Shown here: positions 30,304-39,045 of the stretch, in pieces | How the letters are laid out: every line of letters starts with the position of its first letter | Position numbering within the stretch: the first letter of the stretch is position 1 | NCBI RefSeq assembly: GCF_029761915.1 | Contig: NZ_CP121695.1 | Span: forward strand, 1 to 64,000 | DNA: 64,000 bases | Source: Bradyrhizobium sp. CB1650 | GTDB taxonomy: Bacteria > Pseudomonadota > Alphaproteobacteria > Rhizobiales > Xanthobacteraceae | Reading direction: 5' to 3' | Notes under the pieces: model-generated | The model's input: the letters and a program-made list of their open reading frames with translations, nothing else | The model's database searches: none | Told to the model about the DNA's origin: nothing | Translations under genes and position numbers: made by a program

Positions 30304-31473
30304 CTATTCGGCCGCGAGGTTCCTGAACTCCTCGCCATCGTGCAGAATCACGCCGGACAGCGGATCGAATTGGCCGACCCAAGGCTGGCGTGCGAGCACG
30401 GCCTTGGTATGGGCGTAGCCCGCCTCCCAACGCTGCTTGATACCGGCGGGGCTGAAATCGACGTCCTTGGTATGATTCTCCTGCGATAGCTGCGGAGCCA
30501 GGAGCTGCACGACGTGCATCCGCGTCTGGCAGCCGTAGGCGACGAGTTCGCGCACCTCCGGCCGGTTACGCTCGGCCTCCGGCAATCGCGCCGCGAGCTC
30601 ATTGATGACGTGTCGCAGCCGGTGCGCCTGCTGATGTCGCGTGATCTGGCTTGCGATCCGGCTGGAGTATTGGAGATCCTTCTGGCGGTTGAGAACCTCC
30701 GCCATTGTGGTCGGCTCGCCGCCGATCGGATTCCAGAGGTGGACTGTGAAGATGAGCGAATCCCGGCGCGGGTCGTCGTCGAGCCCGACTTCCGTCGGCG
30801 TGTTCGAGAGGATGCCGCCATCCCAATACAGCTCGCCGTCGACGCGCGCCCCGGGGAACGCCGGCGGCAATGCACCGGATGCCATGATGTGCTTCACGTC
30901 CAGCTTGTAGCGGCGGCTGTCGAAATACGTCATCCGGCTGGTGCGTACGTGGGCCGCCCCGACCGTCAGGCGCAGCCTCCCCCGGTTGATCAGATCGAAG
31001 TCGACGAGTTCGGAGAGCGTGGCTTCGAGCGGCGCCGTCGAGTAGTAGCCGGCGTGCTCCGGGCCTAGCGGGTAGAAGTCGCCGACGTGAGCGAGCGGAG
31101 TGGGCGTGAAGAAGCCAGGTATCCCGCGCGTTACGGTTCTCCAGTACGACCATTTGTCGGCGAGTCCCAGCGGTGCGCCGAAGTCCCAGTCGGGCTCGCG
31201 CTGTACTCTGCTCCAGAACTCCTTCAACTTCGGCAGACGGTCCTGCCGCGCGTTCCCCGCGATCAGGCTGGCGTTGATGGCTCCGATGGAAGTGCCGACG
31301 ATCCAATCAGGCTCGATGCCAGCCTCATGCAGCGCCTGGTACACGCCGGCCTGGTAGGCGCCGAGCGCGCCGCCGCCCTGCAGCACCAAGACGATTTGGC
31401 CCGGCATACTGTCCGAATCCGAAGTTGTGGTCGCTGATGTGGCCGCCGTCCGATGCTCGCTCGGGTATCCCAT
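30304..31473 (-). CDS. Patatin-like phospholipase (DUF3734 type)
   Basis: 389 residues from MGYPSEHRTA. The patatin dyad is visible: GGGALGAYQAG (oxyanion), GTSIGAI (nucleophile Ser) and DGGILSN (catalytic Asp). The long C-terminal region with RIASQITRHQQAHRLRHVI fits the DUF3734 subgroup. Predicted acyl-ester hydrolase, possibly acting on membrane lipids. An upstream in-frame extension to 31599 is less likely because it is low-complexity. Confidence 0.88.
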   Translation of the reverse strand: MGYPSEHRTAATSATTTSDSDSMPGQIVLVLQGGGALGAYQAGVYQALHEAGIEPDWIVGTSIGAINASLIAGNARQDRLPKLKEFWSRVQREPDWDFGAPLGLADKWSYWRTVTRGIPGFFTPTPLAHVGDFYPLGPEHAGYYSTAPLEATLSELVDFDLINRGRLRLTVGAAHVRTSRMTYFDSRRYKLDVKHIMASGALPPAFPGARVDGELYWDGGILSNTPTEVGLDDDPRRDSLIFTVHLWNPIGGEPTTMAEVLNRQKDLQYSSRIASQITRHQQAHRLRHVINELAARLPEAERNRPEVRELVAYGCQTRMHVVQLLAPQLSQENHTKDVDFSPAGIKQRWEAGYAHTKAVLARQPWVGQFDPLSGVILHDGEEFRNLAAE

Positions 31474-31543
31474 TGGAGGCCTCCTGCTTCCGACTTGCCG
31501 CGCCTGCAGCGCCCGATCGAGGCGCTCAGGCCGCAGTGCTTTT

Positions 31544-31777
31544 TCATCCTCGACAATGGAACATGCAGCGCAACAAGGTCTCCAGATGCGGCGCGGCAAT
31601 GACTGCGAGGCTCGCCACCGCGCTGCCGGTCATCGCATAGGCCAACAAGGCAGCCCTTATCGTCCCGCTCAGAGTCTGAACGGTTTCGAAGATGACGGCT
31701 TTGGCCCAGGTCATCTGCCTGGCGACGGTCCCAGCCTTCCCAATAGGTATCGCGGTCGGGTGTTGATTGGTGCTCAT
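31544..31777 (-). CDS. Small membrane protein (77 aa)
   Basis: MSTNQHPTAIPIGKAG then a hydrophobic run (ALLAYAMTGSAVASLAVIAA). Its start is 76 bp from regulatory site D and divergent from the LysR gene. No family recognised. It is unlike the GC-rich enzymes around it. Confidence 0.5.
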   Translation of the reverse strand: MSTNQHPTAIPIGKAGTVARQMTWAKAVIFETVQTLSGTIRAALLAYAMTGSAVASLAVIAAPHLETLLRCMFHCRG

Positions 31778-31852
31778 CGCTCGCTCTCTCCTTTTGCCCG
31801 CAGAGATGGCCAATTCCAGCGCGCCGTGGCAGATAGGACCGAGCGATATCGC

Positions 31853-31870
31853 TCATTCCTACGGAGAATA
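31853..31870. promoter_or_regulatory. Putative LysR-type site D (autoregulatory)
   Basis: TCATTCC-N5-AGAATA ending 6 bp before the LysR ATG, with GCGATATC directly upstream as at site B. The position fits autoregulation and control of the divergent small membrane gene. Confidence 0.6.
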
Positions 31871-31876
31871 GACGAA

Positions 31877-32755
31877 ATGGATCGCCTGGCATCGATGGAG
31901 ACGTTCGTGCGGGTGGTGGAGACAGGCTCCTTCTCCGGCGCTGCCAGACAGCTTCGCGTCGGACAGCCGGCCGTGTCCAAATCGATCGCTCAGCTCGAGG
32001 AATACCTGGGCGTCAAGCTGTTGACCCGATCGACGCGCGGGCTAACTCCGACCGAAGCAGGGCTCGGTTATCTCGAACGCGCCAGGCGAGCGCTCGAGGA
32101 AGCCGCCGAGGCAGAGCTCGCCGCACGCGGAGCCGGAGCAGGCCTCAAAGGACGATTGCGCATCTGCGCCGCTGTGACGTTCGCCCGGATCCATCTCATT
32201 CCGATGTTGCCGCAGTTCATGGCCCAGCATCCGGAGCTGGATCTCGAGGTGATTCTCGACGACCGCCAGATCGACCTGGTCCAGGAAGGCATCGACGTGG
32301 CGCTTCGGATGGGAAAGATGATGGACTCCACTTTGACGGCACGACGCGTCGCGCGATGCAAGCGGCTCGTTCTCGGAACGCCCGCCTACTTCGATCGCGC
32401 CGGCATGCCTGCCACGCCGAGCGAACTGAGCAGGCACCAGGCGATCGTCTACCTACAGGAGGGCGCGGTTTGGTCCTTCAGCCGCGAAAGCACTGAATTG
32501 TCGGTCAGCGTGCAAAGCAGATTGCGCGTCACCGCCGCGGAAGGCGTCAGAGCAGCAGTGCTCTCCCATGCAGGTCTGACGATCGCGTCGGAGTGGATGT
32601 TCAGCCCGGAGCTGCAATCGGGCGCCGTGCGTACGGCCCTGTCCGAATGGAGTCTTCCGCCGCTCGACCTATGGGCGGTGCTTCCTACGGGGCGCGCGGC
32701 GACGGCCAAAGCGCGCGCCTTCGTAGATTTCTTCGAGCGCACGTTCAACGCCTGA
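31877..32755 (+). CDS. LysR family transcriptional regulator
   Basis: 292 residues from MDRLASMETFVRVVETGSFS. The N-terminal winged HTH (AARQLRVGQPAVSKSIAQLE) and the LysR substrate-binding core (LRICAAVTFARIHLIPMLPQF) are typical. The in-frame region upstream to 31427 does not belong to the protein. It is the best candidate for the factor that recognises the five CATTCC-N5-RGAATR motifs scattered through 25.1-33.3 kb. Confidence 0.92.
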   Translation: MDRLASMETFVRVVETGSFSGAARQLRVGQPAVSKSIAQLEEYLGVKLLTRSTRGLTPTEAGLGYLERARRALEEAAEAELAARGAGAGLKGRLRICAAVTFARIHLIPMLPQFMAQHPELDLEVILDDRQIDLVQEGIDVALRMGKMMDSTLTARRVARCKRLVLGTPAYFDRAGMPATPSELSRHQAIVYLQEGAVWSFSRESTELSVSVQSRLRVTAAEGVRAAVLSHAGLTIASEWMFSPELQSGAVRTALSEWSLPPLDLWAVLPTGRAATAKARAFVDFFERTFNA

Positions 32756-32909
32756 TCCCGGCAAACCGCCGACGACGGGATCTAGGTCTGAGAATGAGAC
32801 GAACGGGCATCCTTTCGATATAATCCGGCATTCAACGTCTCGATCTCCTGAGTACGGTGACACGCAACGGAGCAGCTCATTCCGAGCCTCCTGCACGCGG
32901 AGTGTCACC

Positions 32910-33221
32910 ATGTCCCCCACCTCGATCCTGAATCCCTTGAGCAGGGCAGCCGCCCGCATCGCGCTATCCCTCGCCCTGCTGTCGCCGGCGCACGCAGCCG
33001 ACCAGCAGTATGCCGCTGCCGTCTACCCGGATGTGTCCCGCAGCGCTCAGCGCGCGCCGACGGTGTTGACGTCGCGTTTGCCCTGGGTCGCTCCGGTTGG
33101 CCATCGCCAGCCCCGTTTGGCGGACGTTCCCCGAGATGAATCCGTTGCCGCGTGGGAAAGCCAGCAACGCCAGGCGAACGAGGAATTGGACCGCAAGCTG
33201 ATCATCTGCAAGGGGTGCTGA
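32910..33221 (+). CDS. Small exported hypothetical protein
   Basis: 103 residues with a signal peptide (ARIALSLALLSPAHAA) and a short mature region ending DRKLIICKGC. A terminal CKGC could bind metal or form a disulfide. No family recognised. The ATG at 32910 is the only reasonable start. Confidence 0.55.
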   Translation: MSPTSILNPLSRAAARIALSLALLSPAHAADQQYAAAVYPDVSRSAQRAPTVLTSRLPWVAPVGHRQPRLADVPRDESVAAWESQQRQANEELDRKLIICKGC

Positions 33222-33236
33222 CACACTGCACGGCAA

Positions 33237-33254
33237 TCATTCCAGCCCGGAATA
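33237..33254. promoter_or_regulatory. Putative LysR-type site E
   Basis: TCATTCC-N5-GGAATA, about 115 bp before the peroxiredoxin gene, following the stop of the exported-protein gene by 16 bp. Confidence 0.6.
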
Positions 33255-33367
33255 AGCGCTAGTCCGACACCCCGGCTACCTCATCCGACGGTCTCCTCTA
33301 GGTTCTGCACGTCACTTCCAAGAACGGGCGGCGCCGCCGTCCTCAAGCAGACCCCAAGGAGACCGTC

Positions 33368-34042
33368 ATGTCGCTTCAAGCCAAGCTCGACGCTTTCAAA
33401 GCCGATTTCGAAGCCGGAAAGCCGCCCTACAACGTTCCGCGCTCCGTCATCGAGACGATGCATCGCGCCACCGCGGAGCTGATCGAATCCGGCGCCGCCA
33501 AGCGCGCCAAGAAGGCCGGAGACCTTGCTCCGTCGTTCTCGCTGAAGGATCCGGAGGGCAACGTCGTGAGCTCGGCGGACCTGCTGAAACGGGGCCCGCT
33601 GGTGCTCAGCTTCTACCGCGGCGTCTGGTGCCCGTACTGCAACATGGAGCTGCAGGCGCTTGAAGCGGTGAAACCGGAGTTCGACAAGTACGGCGCCTCA
33701 CTGGTCGCGATCTCGCCCCAGACCGCGCCCAACAGCCGCAAGTCGGTGCGTCAGAACAAGCTGTCGTTCCCGATTCTGTCGGATGCGAAGGGTAAGGTCG
33801 GCGCCGCGTTCGGCCTGCGCTTCCATCTGCCCGACTATCTGGTCGAGCTCTACAAGCAGCTCAAGAACGATCTGCCGACGTTCAACGACGACCCGAGTTG
33901 GGCGCTGCCGATGCCGGCCCGCTACGTGATCGGACAGGACGGCGCGATCCTCTATTCCGAAGTGAACCCCGACTACACCCGCCGGCCGGAGCCTGAAGAC
34001 ATGATCCCGGTCCTCCAGCGGGCGACGGCCGTCCACGCGTGA
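33368..34042 (+). CDS. AhpC/TSA-type peroxiredoxin-like protein
   Basis: 224 residues, starting MSLQAKLDAFKADFEAGKPP. The redox centre FYRGVWCPYCNMEL has a CxxC, and the region after it (LVAISPQTAPNS) is typical of redoxins of this branch. It probably reduces peroxides with a thiol partner. Site E lies upstream and the Old Yellow Enzyme gene follows 81 bp downstream, so the two may form an operon. Confidence 0.9.
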   Translation: MSLQAKLDAFKADFEAGKPPYNVPRSVIETMHRATAELIESGAAKRAKKAGDLAPSFSLKDPEGNVVSSADLLKRGPLVLSFYRGVWCPYCNMELQALEAVKPEFDKYGASLVAISPQTAPNSRKSVRQNKLSFPILSDAKGKVGAAFGLRFHLPDYLVELYKQLKNDLPTFNDDPSWALPMPARYVIGQDGAILYSEVNPDYTRRPEPEDMIPVLQRATAVHA

Positions 34043-34123
34043 CGGCGATGAGGCGGCCGGTGGGGCGCAACGACCACCGGCCGCTGTCCTTCAACCCAAA
34101 CACACCCGGAAAGGAACCCACCG

Positions 34124-35227
34124 ATGTCCAAGCTCTTCACCCCGACCCAGGTCGGCCCCTACCGTTTATCCCATCGCGTCGCCATGGCGCCGTTGACGCG
34201 GATGCGCTCCGATCCCGGTGACATTCCGAGCGAGCTAATGATCGAATACTACAAGCAGCGCACGACGAAGGGCGGGCTGATCATCTCGGAGGCCACCCCG
34301 GTCTCGATCCGCGGCAACGGTTACGCCGGCGCTCCCGGCATCTACTCCGACACGCAGATCGCGGGATGGCGGCGCGTCACCGACGCCGTCCATGCCAAGG
34401 GCGGCCGCATCTTCCAGCAATTGTGGCACGTCGGCCGGCAATCGCATGTCGACCTACAGCCGAACGGGGACGCGCCGGTCGCGCCGTCCGCCATCGCAGC
34501 CGAAGGCTATGCATACTCCAAGCGCGGCGAGGTCCCGTTTTCGATGCCTCGCGCACTCGAACTGCATGAGATCCCCGGCATCATCGAAGAGTTTCGATCG
34601 GGCGCCGAGCGCGCGCTGCGAGCCGGCTTCGATGGCGTCGAGATCCACGGCGCGAACGGCTATCTGCCCGACCAATTCCTGCAGGACGGGACCAACAAGA
34701 GGACCGACGAGTACGGCGGCTCGATCGAAAATCGCGCCCGCTTCATGCTGGAGGTCACGCAGGCCGCCATCTCCGTCTGGGGTGCCGATCGCGTCGGCGT
34801 GCGCATCGCCCCGAGCGGGACCTACGGTTCGATGTCGGACAGTGATCCTGCGGCGACCTTCGGCTTCCTGACCACGCAGCTCGACCGCCTGGGCATCGCC
34901 TACCTCCACGTCGTCGAGCCGCGCATCAAGGGCACCGAGGAGATCGCGCATGGCAAGGCTCCGATAGCAGCTCAGCATCTGCGGCCGAAGTTCTCGCGGA
35001 CCTTGATCGCGGCCGGCGGCTTCACCCCGGCCTCGGCGGAAGCCGTCGTCACCTTCGGCGATGCCGACCTCGTCGCTTTCGGTCGCCACTTCATCTCGAA
35101 CCCGGATCTTCCGGAGCGGATCCGACAGGGGCTGCCGCTCACGCCCTACGACCGATCGACCTTCTACGGCGGCGACGCGCGCGGATACACGGACTACCCG
35201 ACCGCGCAATCGGCGGCAGCGGCCTGA
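34124..35227 (+). CDS. Old Yellow Enzyme family alkene reductase
   Basis: FMN-dependent NADPH reductase of electrophilic alkenes and nitro compounds. 367 residues beginning MSKLFTPTQVGPYRLSHRVA. The substrate-binding pair is present in EIHGANGYLPDQFL (H..N), with the conserved GTNKRTDEYGGSIENRARF following. The length matches NemA-like enzymes. It is convergent with the AraC gene and fits the redox theme of this cluster. Confidence 0.95.
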   Translation: MSKLFTPTQVGPYRLSHRVAMAPLTRMRSDPGDIPSELMIEYYKQRTTKGGLIISEATPVSIRGNGYAGAPGIYSDTQIAGWRRVTDAVHAKGGRIFQQLWHVGRQSHVDLQPNGDAPVAPSAIAAEGYAYSKRGEVPFSMPRALELHEIPGIIEEFRSGAERALRAGFDGVEIHGANGYLPDQFLQDGTNKRTDEYGGSIENRARFMLEVTQAAISVWGADRVGVRIAPSGTYGSMSDSDPAATFGFLTTQLDRLGIAYLHVVEPRIKGTEEIAHGKAPIAAQHLRPKFSRTLIAAGGFTPASAEAVVTFGDADLVAFGRHFISNPDLPERIRQGLPLTPYDRSTFYGGDARGYTDYPTAQSAAAA

Positions 35228-35245
35228 CAGCGGCCAGCATCATCT

Positions 35246-36274
35246 TTAGGCCGGCGAGGTAGCGTCCCCGCTCTTCGCTGGCCTACTTGCGTCGGAAGTC
35301 TTCGTCGAATCGCCGGCTGCCGGCGGCTTTGCGAAGACGTCCCGACCCGTCGGCTCCTGCAGCTTGCGCCACTGCGCCGGCGTGACGCCCATGTGGCTCT
35401 TGAACGCGCGCTGGAAGGCGGCTTCGGATTGATAGCCAACCGCCTCCGCCACGGCACCCGTCGAAAGAGACGACTTCCTCAACTCGTTCGCAGCCATCGT
35501 CATCCGGATGTCCGTCAGAAGATCGGAAGCCGACCGGCCGAGCTTCTCCTGAAACTGGCGGGCCAACGTAGCACGCGACATGTTGCACAGGTTCGCGAGA
35601 TCGGGCAGCGACCAGGCGCGGGCGGGATCGGCGAACATGGCGGCCACGGCCGGCGCCAGACGCGGATGACCGGCCAAGGCCAGAAGGCCGCGCGGCGCAT
35701 CTTCTGCTTCGCTCGCGAGCCGCAGCACAAGCGCGAACATCGCGGTCGATAGCGCGTTCAGCATCGCGCGTCCTCCGAGGCGATCGTCCGCCGTCTCGCC
35801 GCGCATCAGGGCGACCAGGCCGGCGAGCTGCGTGGAATTCTCAACTCCGTCGTTGCCACCGGCATGCACGACCAGGCGAGGCGGCAGATAGCTGCGCACC
35901 AGGCGGTCGTGAGGGGGCGCGATCGTGAAGTGTCCACACAACAGGTCGAGCCGCTCGCCTTTGCCTGCGTTCTCGCTGATGACGAGATTGAGCTCTTGTC
36001 GGTTTCGTGCCGGCTTCGGCCGCGCTCCGCCGCCGTCATGCATGACGTGCCGTGGGTTGCCCGGCAGCAGCAGGATATCGCCGGTCTCGAGCCGCAGCGG
36101 CTTGCCGCCGGCTGGATCCTCCAACACGGCCGAGCCGCCGATGACCGCGTGATAGGGGATCTCGTTCGCGTCGCCCGGCCCCTGATCGATCCGCCAGGGC
36201 GCGCCGTAGGAGCAGCGCAAATCCAAACGACCGCGCACCGGCATCATTTCGAACAACCTGCTGAGCCAGTCCAT
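35246..36274 (-). CDS. AraC family regulator with N-terminal cupin (RclR-like)
   Basis: 342 residues from MDWLSRLFEMMPVRGRLDLR. The N-terminal cupin (about 30-180) contains GDILLLPGNPRHVMHD. The C-terminal tandem HTH includes SDLLTDIRMTMAANELR and VAEAVGYQSEAAFQRAFKSHMG. A long Lys/Ser/Ala-rich tail follows. It diverges from the AhpD-like and DUF417 genes, and the set recalls the reactive-chlorine regulon of enteric bacteria (RclR with RclC). That parallel is an inference. Confidence 0.85.
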   Translation of the reverse strand: MDWLSRLFEMMPVRGRLDLRCSYGAPWRIDQGPGDANEIPYHAVIGGSAVLEDPAGGKPLRLETGDILLLPGNPRHVMHDGGGARPKPARNRQELNLVISENAGKGERLDLLCGHFTIAPPHDRLVRSYLPPRLVVHAGGNDGVENSTQLAGLVALMRGETADDRLGGRAMLNALSTAMFALVLRLASEAEDAPRGLLALAGHPRLAPAVAAMFADPARAWSLPDLANLCNMSRATLARQFQEKLGRSASDLLTDIRMTMAANELRKSSLSTGAVAEAVGYQSEAAFQRAFKSHMGVTPAQWRKLQEPTGRDVFAKPPAAGDSTKTSDASRPAKSGDATSPA

Positions 36275-36297
36275 CGCTTCTCTCCTACCGAGCCAAC

Positions 36298-36355
36298 ATG
36301 AGACGATAAGGCATATATTCGAGCCCACGCGACATTCAACGTCTCATTTCGAGCT
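36298..36355. promoter_or_regulatory. Divergent AraC control region
   Basis: Between divergent starts at 36274 and 36409. An 8-bp inverted repeat (ATGAGACG at 36298-36305, CGTCTCAT at 36340-36347) overlaps two TTCGAGC half-sites (36319 and 36349) spaced 30 bp apart, three helical turns. The layout fits tandem binding by an AraC-type factor. Confidence 0.4.
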
Positions 36356-36408
36356 CTTATTGTCACTGCGCAATCGTTCACCACCCAACCCAACAAAGGA
36401 GTGCCAAC

Positions 36409-36945
36409 ATGTCCCGTCTTTCAGTCCCCAATCTCGAATCCGATGCCGGTCCCTCGGGCCAGGTCTATGCCCAGATCAAGAAGGCTATCGGCAACGTGCC
36501 GAATACCTTCGCGGCAATCGCTGCCCACGGCCCGGCCGCACTCAAGGCCGTCCTCGCCGCCGACACCGTGCTCTCTGCGGGCTCCTTGTCGAAGCGCGAC
36601 CAGGAAGCCATCAAGCTCGTCATCTCCGAGGTGGCGGGTTGCGACTACTGCGTGGCCGCTCACAGCCTGCTCGGCAAGCTCGCGGGCCTCAAGCCCGACG
36701 AACTGAAGAACATCCGTGAGCGCCGGGCGACCGGCGACGAGAAGCGCGACGCGCTGATCCGCTTCGTCCGCAAGCTCGCCCAGTCCAGCGGCACCGTCAG
36801 CGACGACGACTTCGCCGCGATCAGGGTCGCCGGCTACACCGACGCGCAGCTCGTCGAGATCAGCCTCGCATTCGCGACCACCGTCTTCACCAACGTCTTT
36901 AACCGCATCAACGACACCGAGATCGACTTCCCCCGCGTCGCGTGA
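36409..36945 (+). CDS. AhpD-like carboxymuconolactone decarboxylase protein (second)
   Basis: 178 residues from MSRLSVPNLESDAGPSGQVY. The redox motif is VAGCDYCVAAHSLLG (CxxC, His). It differs from the 28026 protein in length and is only distantly related. It is followed by the DUF417 gene 47 bp downstream and diverges from the AraC gene, suggesting joint control. Confidence 0.9.
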   Translation: MSRLSVPNLESDAGPSGQVYAQIKKAIGNVPNTFAAIAAHGPAALKAVLAADTVLSAGSLSKRDQEAIKLVISEVAGCDYCVAAHSLLGKLAGLKPDELKNIRERRATGDEKRDALIRFVRKLAQSSGTVSDDDFAAIRVAGYTDAQLVEISLAFATTVFTNVFNRINDTEIDFPRVA

Positions 36946-36991
36946 AGCGATGCCGCGTCCAGTCAGATCTCCAGCAGAAAGGATCACGACC

Positions 36992-37495
36992 ATGAGTACG
37001 CTCTCCGTTAACGCTCAAAACCCGATCGTCCGCGCCCTGCACCGGTCCGGCCTCCTTGCCGAGGACCTCGACTATCACGTCGTCCGGACCTCGATGGTGA
37101 TCATGTTCGCCTTCTTCGGCTACCAGAAGTGGTTTCCGTACGAATTCGAACGGCTGGTCCCGTTCATCAGCAACGGCCCGCTGATCTGGTGGCTCTATCC
37201 GGTGTTCGGCCACGCCGGCGCAAGCTACTTCCTGGGCGCGTCCGAGTTCACCTTCGGAGCCCTGCTGCTCGCGGGCTTCTGGGACAAGCGCCTCGGCGTC
37301 CTCGGCGCCCTCGGTTCGACGGGCACGTTCATCGCGACCGTCACCATCATTCCCTTCATGCCGGAGGGCTGGGACGTCGCTGCGGGAGGCTTCCCCGCGA
37401 TGACCGGCAACGTGCCCTTCCTGATGAAGGACGTCGTCCTGCTCGCGGTTTCGCTCTACCTGCTGAGACAGGACGTGGTTCGCCTGACGCGGTAA
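36992..37495 (+). CDS. DUF417 membrane protein (RclC/YkgB-like)
   Basis: 167 residues from MSTLSVNAQNPIVRALHRSG, with four hydrophobic segments (around MVIMFAFFGYQKW, YFLGASEFTFGALLLAGF, FIATVTIIPFM and VVLLAVSLYLL). The FGYQKW and conserved ASEF motifs are DUF417 traits. In E. coli RclC belongs to the reactive-chlorine response. The start follows a good AGAAAGGA site; an in-frame ATG at 36950 lacks one. Confidence 0.82.
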   Translation: MSTLSVNAQNPIVRALHRSGLLAEDLDYHVVRTSMVIMFAFFGYQKWFPYEFERLVPFISNGPLIWWLYPVFGHAGASYFLGASEFTFGALLLAGFWDKRLGVLGALGSTGTFIATVTIIPFMPEGWDVAAGGFPAMTGNVPFLMKDVVLLAVSLYLLRQDVVRLTR

Positions 37496-37699
37496 AGCGC
37501 ACTCCCGCGGAAGGCGATGCGTCGCCGGCGAGCTTCATGCTCGCCGGCGGTTGCGCGTCAGCACGGTAGAGTAGCGCCAGGAGCGCCGGATCCGATTGCG
37601 ATCAATCGCTCGGGAGACGACGCCACCTTCGGAGGAAGGTCTCGACGGGCTACGCCCGGGGGCGGCTTCCAGGAGCGCGAGACCAGAGGAGTGACCGAG

Positions 37700-37948
37700 A
37701 TGACTGACGTGACCTACTACGTCGCTCTACCGTTCGTTTTCTCCGACGACGGCGTGGCCGCCGGCGAGGCGGCCGAATGCCTCAGCGCCAACGCCGCCGT
37801 CGTGCGGGCCGAGGCCCTGTCCCGGAAGCCCGGAAACGCCGGCGCCATCGCGTTCTCGCGAACCGGAGACCCTTCCAGCGGCGACTTCGGCGACGCCAAG
37901 CTGATCCGGAAGTTCGGCGAGGTGCCTGACGATCTCAGCACGCTGTGA
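37700..37948 (+). CDS. Hypothetical protein, duplicated (copy 2)
   Basis: 82 residues differing from the 21570 protein at only about 6 positions (I/V, M/V and similar). The shared DNA starts at 37630, matching 21499 onward, and ends at the stop codon. The partner small gene that precedes copy 1 is absent here except for its last codons. Confidence 0.7.
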   Translation: MTDVTYYVALPFVFSDDGVAAGEAAECLSANAAVVRAEALSRKPGNAGAIAFSRTGDPSSGDFGDAKLIRKFGEVPDDLSTL

Positions 37949-37962
37949 GCGGCGGCTTCGGT

Positions 37963-38130
37963 TCACTCGTCGCTCGGTCCGGCGGCGTCTCCTCGCTCGA
38001 GCAGGTTCAGCGCCGTCTCGATCTGGGCGAGCAACGCCTGGATTTCCTCGCGCTCGTTCGGCCCTGGATCGCTCTCCAGGCGCTCCAGGAGCGCCTGCTT
38101 CCGCGCGAGCAGCTTTGCGACCGTCGACAT
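37963..38130 (-). CDS. Small coiled helical protein (55 aa)
   Basis: MSTVAKLLARKQALLERLES and then NEREEIQALLAQIETALNLL; heptad-like Leu pattern. Ends RGDAAGPSDE. No known family. It sits in a run of small genes on mixed strands. Confidence 0.5.
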   Translation of the reverse strand: MSTVAKLLARKQALLERLESDPGPNEREEIQALLAQIETALNLLERGDAAGPSDE

Positions 38131-38237
38131 CGAGCCTCCCACGTTGGCATCTACGAACGAGGTGGTGCGCCCACAACGAACTTGCCAGTCCTGGCTCTGC
38201 GAGGCCCAGATCTCGTCGGGACCGATTTTCCGGGCCG

Positions 38238-38420
38238 CTATTTCGCCGGCGGCCGCAGCGGTCCTTCCACCCATTTCCGGGCCGCGGGATCGTGCAGCGG
38301 ATCCTCGTCGCAAGCGGAGCAGACGTAGCGCTCCGCGCCTCTGGCGGCCTCGTCGCGGACAAGCTTCATCGGCCGCCCGCAGTGCGGGCACGGCTTCCGG
38401 ATCGGATGCAGCAGCGTCAT
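38238..38420 (-). CDS. Small zinc-ribbon protein (60 aa)
   Basis: MTLLHPIRKPCPHCGRPMKL followed by RYVCSACDEDPL gives two CxxC pairs about 27 residues apart, a compact zinc ribbon. Ends GPLRPPAK. Function unknown; likely nucleic-acid or protein binding. Confidence 0.65.
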   Translation of the reverse strand: MTLLHPIRKPCPHCGRPMKLVRDEAARGAERYVCSACDEDPLHDPAARKWVEGPLRPPAK

Positions 38421-38539
38421 CTGGCTTCCCCCGCCCCGGTCAGCGTAGTGCCGTTTGCCAGACAGGCACAAGCGATCTCTTGACGTGAGCCTCGCCGACC
38501 ATCGAAGATCAGTGTTCGGTGATGTTGTGGGGTGGCGTC

Positions 38540-38737
38540 ATGGAAGAGTTCTACAGCGGCTTCGCAGAGCGGGCGCGCGATTTGGCGGAGAAGGCGGACC
38601 CGTTCACACGCCGACGGCTGCTCGATCTCGCCAAGAGGTACGAAGCCAGGAGCAAACCCGGCGGAAACACCCGGCCGCTGCCGCCGCCGCGCACCACCCC
38701 GCCCTCGACGATCTTCTCCGGCAGCGGGGAAGCGTGA
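38540..38737 (+). CDS. Small hypothetical protein (65 aa)
   Basis: MEEFYSGFAERARDLAEKAD then PFTRRRLLDLAKRYEA, a charged helix seen in many short Bradyrhizobium proteins. The ATG at 38540 is preferred over one 21 nt upstream. No function known. Confidence 0.55.
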   Translation: MEEFYSGFAERARDLAEKADPFTRRRLLDLAKRYEARSKPGGNTRPLPPPRTTPPSTIFSGSGEA

Positions 38738-38799
38738 GGAAGGGGTACTAAGGTTGACCGAGCAGTAGAGACTTCCGACCGGCCGATGCCGGCCCGCGA

Positions 38800-39045
38800 T
38801 CAACCTTGCTTCAGCGCATCCTTGACCTCTCGGGCTGGCCAGCTTTCGCCGGCTGGGACGACGCGGACCTTGACGCCGCCGCCGACTAGCGTGTGCGAGG
38901 CCACGTCATCGTCCGCCATGGTCACCGTCAGATCAGTCTCGGGCTTCCAAGCAAGCGTAAGGTCAAGATCGCCCGGAAACACCTGCCATTGCGAGCCGTC
39001 TTCGAGTTCGACGAGGTGGCTTTCCGAATGCGACCGGATCTTCAT
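38800..39045 (-). CDS. Small hypothetical protein (81 aa)
   Basis: MKIRSHSESHLVELEDGSQW; beta-rich, ending AREVKDALKQG. Its ATG overlaps the stop of the preceding zinc-ribbon gene (ATGA-type), so the two are coupled. No family recognised. Confidence 0.6.
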   Translation of the reverse strand: MKIRSHSESHLVELEDGSQWQVFPGDLDLTLAWKPETDLTVTMADDDVASHTLVGGGVKVRVVPAGESWPAREVKDALKQG

